Of a DNA stretch of 64,000 nucleotides, positions 57,513-64,000 are shown piece after piece. Source of the stretch: Pseudomonas oligotrophica (lineage in GTDB: Bacteria > Pseudomonadota > Gammaproteobacteria > Pseudomonadales > Pseudomonadaceae); NCBI RefSeq assembly GCF_021726475.1, contig NZ_JAKJRU010000001.1:434001-498000 (forward strand), read 5' to 3'. The number at the start of each line of letters is the position of its first letter. Position 1 is the first letter of the stretch. The notes under the pieces were generated by a model, which saw only the letters and a program-made list of their open reading frames with translations, did not search any database and had not been told where the DNA came from. A program made the position numbers and the translations under genes.

Positions 57513-60500
57513 TCACCCCGTTTGCTGCACCCAAAGATTGTCGTTCAGCGCTTCCAGCACCACGCCGAGATTGCCACCAAGCATCTTGTTCAACCGGGTG
57601 CTGCCGCCGTCGTTCCGGAACGCCTCGCCGATCTGCTTTTCGTCGATCACGACCTCATGCACTAGCTGCTTGGCCAGGCGCTCCAGCCACTTGCGCTGAA
57701 CTGGTGTCCATTGCTGCAGGGTATAAATCTTCTCCATGGCCTTGGCCACGCGTTGCTCGAATGGCAGCAGGGCTTCGCCAAGCGCGGCGCGGCGGATGAA
57801 GCCGACGATGCTGGCGGCGATTTCCTGGTTCGTCTGGTTGCGCCAGGCGCTTTGCAGGTTCACTTCGCTGTAGCCGTGCCCATCGAGCAGCAGGCGCACT
57901 TCGCGCAGCTGCTCTCGGGTCAGGTCCTGCGGGCGATTGACCACCACGCCGAGGGCCACCGACTGGTTGAGCTGGTTCTGGATGAAGTCGTTGAAGCTTT
58001 CCAGGTAGTCCGCGGGCTTCTGATTGGCACCGTAGTTCTGCTCGCGGACCATCAGCTCGTCCGTGTGGGTGGAGATCACCGGGTAGTTTTCCGAGCCGAG
58101 CAGGGCATTGACGGTGGCGAGCTGGTCGAGCAGCTGGCTGTGCTGACGGATGAACTGCGCGGCCTGCTGCGGGCCGAGCCCGTGCAGGTGCTGGTGCAGT
58201 TTGTCTGGTGCCACTCCCCACGTGTCTTCCAACTCGTCGAGTTTGCTCTTGAGGGTCGGTTTGCTCTCGGCCTTGTGGCTGGCCTTGCGCAGGATGCGCA
58301 TCACCCGCTGGCTGAGCTGGTCGAGCACATCATGGGCATGACTGCTGTCGGGCTGGCTGCCGGGCGCGTCGAGGCTGGCGGGGTTGGTCAGCTCGCTGAC
58401 CAGCTGTTCCAGGCTGATGCTGGGGTCTTTCACCAGCGGCTTCATGGTGTCCACCGGTTCGAGGCTGGCGTACAGGTCGACCGGGTCGTAAATCCGGAAT
58501 ACGGTCTTGCCGATCTCGTCGCAGCGACGCGTGGCGCGGCCCTTCATCTGTTCATAGAGGATGCGCGAGCGTACCCGGCGCATGAACACCAGGTGGCAGA
58601 TGCGTGGCACATCGATGCCGGTGGTGAGCAGGTCGACGGTGATGGCGATGCTCGGGTAGCGCTCGTTCTTGTACTGGCGGATCAGCTGTTCGACCTTGTC
58701 GCTCTGCCCGGTGATGATCTGCACGGCGGCCTGGTTGTAGTCATCGCCGTGAACCTCTTTGAAGGCTTCGTCGAGCAGGTTCTTCACGCGCTCGGCGTGG
58801 GCCTGGTTGACGCAGAAGATCATCGCCTTCTCATCGCCTGAAGGGTCCAGCTCCTGGGCCAGCTGCTCGCAAATGACCTTGTCGAAACCGGGGGTGATCA
58901 CGCGGCGGTTGAAGGACTCGATCTCGAAGTCGAGCTCGTCCTCCAGTTCCGCCACGTCCACCTCGCCAGTGGCTGTATCGATGATGCTGACGCTCTCGCC
59001 CTTGGCGAAGTGAATGCCGTTCTGGCTGAGCAGGGTCTGGTAGCGGATCGGCGGTTCGTGGTCGATCAGCCAGTCGTCGGCCACCGCTTCGCGGTAGCTG
59101 TAGGTGAAGATCGGCGCGCCGAACACTTCGCTGGTGTGCTTGGCCGGCGTGGCGGTGAGGCCGATGCGGCAGGCGTCGAAGTAATCGAGCACGCGGCGGT
59201 ACTGCGAGAGGTACTGGCTGTGGTCGCGCACCGCCAGCTCACCTTCGGTCATTTCCTGGTCGAGGGTGTAACCGCGGTGAGCTTCGTCGACGATGATGCA
59301 GTCGAAGGCGTCGATGGGCGGCGGGTTGTCCGACTGGAAGATGCGCCGGACCATGGCCTGCACGGTGGCGACCTGAACGCGCGTTTCGGCCTCGGCGGCC
59401 ATGTCGCCCAGCTCCTTGATGTCGTAGATCTGCGCCAGCGTATGGTTCTGCTCGAGGGTCGCTTCGTTGAACGCCTCGATGGCCTGCTGACCCAGGGCGC
59501 TGCGGTCGACCAGAAAGAGGATACGGCGGAAGCGTTCGGCCTTCAGCAGGCGGTACATCAGGCCGATGATGGTGCGCGTCTTGCCGGTGCCGGTGGCCAT
59601 GGCCAGCAGGCATTGGCGGCGGTTGTCGGCGAGCGCCTGCTCGACGGCGCGAATGGCGTTTTCCTGATAGTCGCGCAGCTTGAGATAGGCGAAGCCTTCC
59701 TGTTGAAGCATCGCCTCGGCCGCTTCACGGCTGCGTTTGAGCAGGTCGAGCAACCCATCCGGCCGATGGAAGTCCTGCAGTGGGCGGCGCAGGTTCGCGG
59801 GGCTGCGCAGGTCGCGGAACCAGATGCCGGATAGCTCGGCGAGCTGCTTGATGTAGGGCCTGCCATTGCAGGCAAAGGCGAACGGGACCTGGAAATATCC
59901 ACCCTGGCCGTCGGTCCAGCCCGCCTCTTGTCCGGCGGGTTGCAGGTCAGCGGTGATGATTAGCTGGCGCGAATAGCGCTCGGCCTGTGGGATGCGGTCG
60001 GCAATGTTGATGCGCTTGCGCTTGGCTTCGACGATGGCGACCGGAGTGAGCCCGGCGAACAGCACGTAGTCGGCGTTTTCTTTCGGCTTGCTGGTTGGCC
60101 ATTCGGCGATGGCCCTGTTCTTGCCCTTCTCCGGGCGAGCGCCCTTGCTATAGGTGAGATCGAGCGAGTCGGCTTCCCATCCGGCATCGTTGAGCTGCTG
60201 GTCGATGAGGATGCGGGTGAGGTCTTCGTTGAGGTCGAACTGGCTGGTGGCTTGCTGCGTCTTGCGGGTGACTTGCTCGGCGGCTTGTGGCTGATTCTCC
60301 AGTTGTTTCTGCAGCGTCTGCAGGCGCACCTCGAACTCGGCGCGGGCGCTGGCCAGTTCCGTTTCACGCTCCCGGGCGATCTGCTCGTAGACGCGCGCTT
60401 CCTCATTCATCTCACCGGCGAGGCTGGCTTGCTCCGCCTTTTCCCGTGCCAGCAGTTCTGCCAGCTGGTGGTTGCTCTCCAACTGCTGACGACTATCGCC

Positions 60501-60980
60501 CAGCTCGGCACGCAGCTTCTCGATCTGCGCTTGCAACTCGCGCAGCGGAGCACTGGGGTCGGCAGGGGTGATGAAAGGGCCCGGTTTGAAGCTGTTGCCG
60601 GCGCTTCCGAACGACTGGTGATACCAGATGGCGAGCGCCCGGGCGACCTTCAGCCCATCCAGAGCTTCGCGATGCTGAGTGCGGAACTGGTGAGTGGCCT
60701 TGTTGCCCTCGATGCGCAGGGTGTGGAACAGATTGCGGATGTTGCCGTCGAGCTGGATCTCGCGGCCTAGCCGGTAGAGCAGGTCGGATTGGGAAATGGT
60801 GGCGTCCAGCTCGATGCCTGCCCGTGCCGCCAGATCCTGCGCCAGTGCCTCGCCGAGTTGGCGCAGCTTGATCAGCGTGGTGTTCGGGTCGCTGGCGAAG
60901 ACGCGCTCGGCGCTGTTGGCTAGCTGAAGGAAGACCGGGTCGTGTTCCTTGAGAAAGTCGAAGTTACTGCTCTCGGCCAT
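57513..60980 (-). CDS. hsdR: Type I restriction endonuclease subunit HsdR
   Basis: An 1155-residue motor-nuclease subunit. The ATG giving MAESSNFDFLKEHD has an AAGGGA site and matches family starts; longer frames lack support. Order: N-terminal helical region with a long coiled-coil (~160-260), endonuclease part with VAIVEAKRKR near residue 318, helicase motif I ATGTGKT near 463, DEAH near 564, motif VI region with GRATRRCDEIG, and a C-terminal EcoEI-like domain. It translocates DNA with ATP and cuts unmethylated DNA. It is the first gene of the island. Confidence 0.95.
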   Translation of the reverse strand: MAESSNFDFLKEHDPVFLQLANSAERVFASDPNTTLIKLRQLGEALAQDLAARAGIELDATISQSDLLYRLGREIQLDGNIRNLFHTLRIEGNKATHQFRTQHREALDGLKVARALAIWYHQSFGSAGNSFKPGPFITPADPSAPLRELQAQIEKLRAELGDSRQQLESNHQLAELLAREKAEQASLAGEMNEEARVYEQIARERETELASARAEFEVRLQTLQKQLENQPQAAEQVTRKTQQATSQFDLNEDLTRILIDQQLNDAGWEADSLDLTYSKGARPEKGKNRAIAEWPTSKPKENADYVLFAGLTPVAIVEAKRKRINIADRIPQAERYSRQLIITADLQPAGQEAGWTDGQGGYFQVPFAFACNGRPYIKQLAELSGIWFRDLRSPANLRRPLQDFHRPDGLLDLLKRSREAAEAMLQQEGFAYLKLRDYQENAIRAVEQALADNRRQCLLAMATGTGKTRTIIGLMYRLLKAERFRRILFLVDRSALGQQAIEAFNEATLEQNHTLAQIYDIKELGDMAAEAETRVQVATVQAMVRRIFQSDNPPPIDAFDCIIVDEAHRGYTLDQEMTEGELAVRDHSQYLSQYRRVLDYFDACRIGLTATPAKHTSEVFGAPIFTYSYREAVADDWLIDHEPPIRYQTLLSQNGIHFAKGESVSIIDTATGEVDVAELEDELDFEIESFNRRVITPGFDKVICEQLAQELDPSGDEKAMIFCVNQAHAERVKNLLDEAFKEVHGDDYNQAAVQIITGQSDKVEQLIRQYKNERYPSIAITVDLLTTGIDVPRICHLVFMRRVRSRILYEQMKGRATRRCDEIGKTVFRIYDPVDLYASLEPVDTMKPLVKDPSISLEQLVSELTNPASLDAPGSQPDSSHAHDVLDQLSQRVMRILRKASHKAESKPTLKSKLDELEDTWGVAPDKLHQHLHGLGPQQAAQFIRQHSQLLDQLATVNALLGSENYPVISTHTDELMVREQNYGANQKPADYLESFNDFIQNQLNQSVALGVVVNRPQDLTREQLREVRLLLDGHGYSEVNLQSAWRNQTNQEIAASIVGFIRRAALGEALLPFEQRVAKAMEKIYTLQQWTPVQRKWLERLAKQLVHEVVIDEKQIGEAFRNDGGSTRLNKMLGGNLGVVLEALNDNLWVQQTG

Positions 60981-61136
60981 GGTCCATCCCTTGATGTCAT
61001 CCATTCCAGCGGTCCGGGAATTAGCTTTCGTCGATGGATGATGCCAGACCGAGTGCTGAGCGTGTACTTGACAGCTGGTTGGACGGACGCCCATCGAGGC
61101 CTGTCTGTCCTGCTTGACCTGAGCTCGCGCCAGAAA

Positions 61137-61166
61137 CAAAAAAGGCCCGCATCGCTGCGAGCCTTT
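61137..61166 (-). terminator. Intrinsic terminator after tRNA-Thr
   Basis: On the minus strand, AAAGGC (61161-61166) and GCCTTT (61141-61146) close an outer stem over an inner CGCA/TGCG stem (61148-61151, 61156-61159), followed by a T run from 61143 downward. It lies 8 bases after the tRNA 3' end and separates the tRNA from hsdR. Confidence 0.85.
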
Positions 61167-61174
61167 GGAAAGGA

Positions 61175-61250
<76 letters not shown>

Positions 61251-61262
61251 AAATCGGGCGCC

Positions 61263-61290
61263 ATTATAGCCATTGGGGGCAGTGAGTAAA
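61263..61290 (-). promoter_or_regulatory. Promoter of tRNA-Thr
   Basis: On the minus strand, a perfect -10 TATAAT (61263-61268) lies 16 bases from a TTTACT (61285-61290) that matches four of six -35 bases. It lies just upstream of the tRNA 5' end and directly after the methyltransferase gene. Confidence 0.7.
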
Positions 61291-61293
61291 CCG

Positions 61294-62523
61294 TTATCGG
61301 CCAGGCACTTGCGCGGGGTCCGCGGGGCGTTCGGCGAGTAGCAGGAGGTTGCGTGGGGTCAGTTCGCTGGGGCAGAAGGTGCCGAGGCGGACCTGGTAGC
61401 CCTGTTCCTCGAGATAGAGCGCGCGGTCGAGTAGCAGCCAGAGCTCCAGCGGGCGGCGGAAGAGGGCGCGCAGCAGCTCGAGGTTGCGCACTTCGGCCAG
61501 GCGCTGCCAGCCGGCCTGCTCCAGGTCAGGCCAGTCCTGCTCGCCGGGGTCGGCCAGGCCCTTGAGGCTGGCCAGGTGGCGGCAGTAGTCGGCGAACGGC
61601 TGGCGCAGCCAGGCGGTCGGCAGCGAGGGCGTCGGCAGGTACGCGTCGACGCCGCGCAGCCGGCGCTGCAGGGTATCGAAGCCCAGGCGCCAGGCCATCG
61701 ACCGGTCGCGGTCGCGGCGCTCGCGCGCGCCGGCGGTGACGGTTTCGCTCAGGGGCAGGCCGAGGTCGTCGCGGCTGAGCTGCAGGGCGGACGCGCCAGC
61801 CCGTTGCGACAGCGGCTGGTAGGCCGGCGCCTGGATGCGGTTGTAGCAGCAGGGCGCGAGCGCCAGCTGCCGCGCCTGGCGGGCGACGGCCAGTTGCAGC
61901 AGGCGCACGTGCAGGTCGCCGCAGGCGTGCAGGGCGACGGCGGTGTGCTGCGGGTCGAGCGCCGCGGCGCAGTCATCGGCGAGCACGTCCTGGCAGCGGT
62001 GTTCGGCCGCCACGCCGAGGCGGGCGCTCAGGCGAGCGCCTTCGGCGACCAGCGCGGCGTCCCATTCCAGGCAGGTCAGCGAGTTGCCGTCGGCGGCCAG
62101 GTAGCGGCCGAGATGGCCCTTGCCGGCGCACCAGTCGAGCCAGTGGGCTGGCCGCTGGCGAAACTGCAGGTGGGCGGCGAAGGCCTGGATCTGCTGCCAT
62201 TTGCGCCCGGGTACGTCGAGTTGCTGGCGGTGGCCGCCGGCGGGCGTCGGTTGCACGGGTAGCGGGTCGAGGCGGCAGAGTTCGCTGGCGCGGCCGGCCA
62301 GTGCCGGGAAGGGCGCCGGCGCGGCGAGCGCAGCGGGGGCGTGCTGGGCGGCTTCGGCCGCGGCCAGCGAGCGGCCGCGCAGCCAGCCTGCCAGTTCCGG
62401 CAGTTGCGCTTCCCAGGCCAGGTGCCGCTCGACGAACGGCCGCGGCCGCCAGAGCGCCTGGTGCTCGCGGAGGAAGGCGTCCAGCGCGTCGAAGCGCTCG
62501 GCAAGGCTGGCTGGGCTGGGCAT
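61294..62523 (-). CDS. SAM-dependent methyltransferase (METTL25/RRNAD1-like)
   Basis: A 409-residue protein. An N-terminal ~120-residue region precedes a methyltransferase core with WLDWCAGKGHLGRYLA as SAM motif I near residue 135, then ALHACGDLHVRLL and APCCYNRIQ, a set shared with the METTL25/RRNAD1-like family, where the Cys-Cys-Tyr triad follows motif IV. The ATG at 62523 is used; the frame runs open further up without homology. The substrate is unknown, possibly rRNA or a protein. Confidence 0.84.
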   Translation of the reverse strand: MPSPASLAERFDALDAFLREHQALWRPRPFVERHLAWEAQLPELAGWLRGRSLAAAEAAQHAPAALAAPAPFPALAGRASELCRLDPLPVQPTPAGGHRQQLDVPGRKWQQIQAFAAHLQFRQRPAHWLDWCAGKGHLGRYLAADGNSLTCLEWDAALVAEGARLSARLGVAAEHRCQDVLADDCAAALDPQHTAVALHACGDLHVRLLQLAVARQARQLALAPCCYNRIQAPAYQPLSQRAGASALQLSRDDLGLPLSETVTAGARERRDRDRSMAWRLGFDTLQRRLRGVDAYLPTPSLPTAWLRQPFADYCRHLASLKGLADPGEQDWPDLEQAGWQRLAEVRNLELLRALFRRPLELWLLLDRALYLEEQGYQVRLGTFCPSELTPRNLLLLAERPADPAQVPGR

Positions 62524-62587
62524 GGTGGTATCGCGACGGGGCGGGGGTGCGATTGTACGACCGTCGCCGGCCGTGCGGCAGCGCCCG

Positions 62588-62615
62588 AAAAAACGCCCGT
62601 CGGGTGACGGGCGTT
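62588..62615 (-). terminator. Intrinsic terminator after the TRAP permease gene
   Basis: AACGCCCGTC (62592-62601) and GACGGGCGTT (62606-62615) form a perfect 10-bp stem with a 4-base loop. On the minus strand it is followed by T's (62593-62588). It lies 9 bases after the stop of the permease gene. Confidence 0.9.
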
Positions 62616-62624
62616 GGCGCGGGC

Positions 62625-63989
<1,365 letters not shown>

Positions 63990-64000
63990 GATCTCAGCCA

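Noticed and set aside
51981-61174. Integrative element with att repeats at tRNA-Thr
   Set aside because: No integrase gene and no visible copy of the tRNA end at the far side.

Overview
The window is about 64 kb of very GC-rich DNA with the gene content of the Pseudomonas group. Its signs point to an ectoine-producing member close to Pseudomonas (Stutzerimonas) stutzeri. It carries an ectABCD-ask operon, an Xcp-type type II secretion cluster, a pyruvate carboxylase locus laid out as in Pseudomonas (G6PDH, RpiR regulator, LysR regulator, pycA, pycB), and aspA-LysR close to purE-purK. Genes are tightly packed. I see no transposase, integrase, rRNA operon or CRISPR array.

Layout. 1-4.9 kb: end of a type II secretion operon (gspF end, gspGHIJKLM), meeting a U32-family tRNA-hydroxylation gene tail to tail. 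6.3-11.3 kb: osmoprotectant operon ectA-ectB-ectC-ectD-ask on the minus strand, with its promoter lying inside the conventional ectA start and strong hairpins after its last gene. 11.8-19 kb: central carbon control, with zwf and a KDPG-type RpiR regulator (rccR) diverging over a TGTAGT/ACTACA operator, then pycR and pycA-pycB and a clear terminator. 19-22 kb: an SbtA-SbtB bicarbonate transporter/PII pair, glutaminase and a beta-carbonic anhydrase. 22-29.5 kb: acidic amino acid use (asparaginase, AGCS symporter, XRE regulator, dicarboxylate symporter, aspartase, LysR regulator).

29.7-38.5 kb looks accessory. A free-standing A-PCP-TE synthetase with a cysteine thioesterase nucleophile lies directly upstream of a QuiC-type 3-dehydroshikimate dehydratase/HPPD-like fusion. 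A hybrid sensor kinase and a REC/HD-GYP phosphodiesterase follow. This pair is the best candidate for an undescribed pathway: protocatechuate made from 3-dehydroshikimate may be loaded on the carrier and released by the thioesterase. 38.6-43.8 kb is housekeeping (purE, purK, small membrane protein, UDG-like protein, oxidoreductase, cytochrome b, PepSY protein). 43.9-46.5 kb is an alpha-glucan phosphorylase. 46.5-50.1 kb is a 3-hydroxybutyrate utilisation operon with a good sigma-54 promoter. 50.3-52 kb holds sixA and a DUF1615 lipoprotein.

52-61 kb is a defence island on the minus strand: hsdR, an AlbA_2-domain gene, hsdM, hsdS and mrr, running away from a tRNA-Thr(UGU) gene. The AlbA_2 gene contains nine copies of an 11-bp minisatellite in its coding frame, which is notable because 11 is not a multiple of 3. 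The window ends with a METTL25/RRNAD-like methyltransferase gene and a TRAP transporter large permease.

Work was by reading only. Family names rest on recognised motifs and remembered homologues, not on searches.
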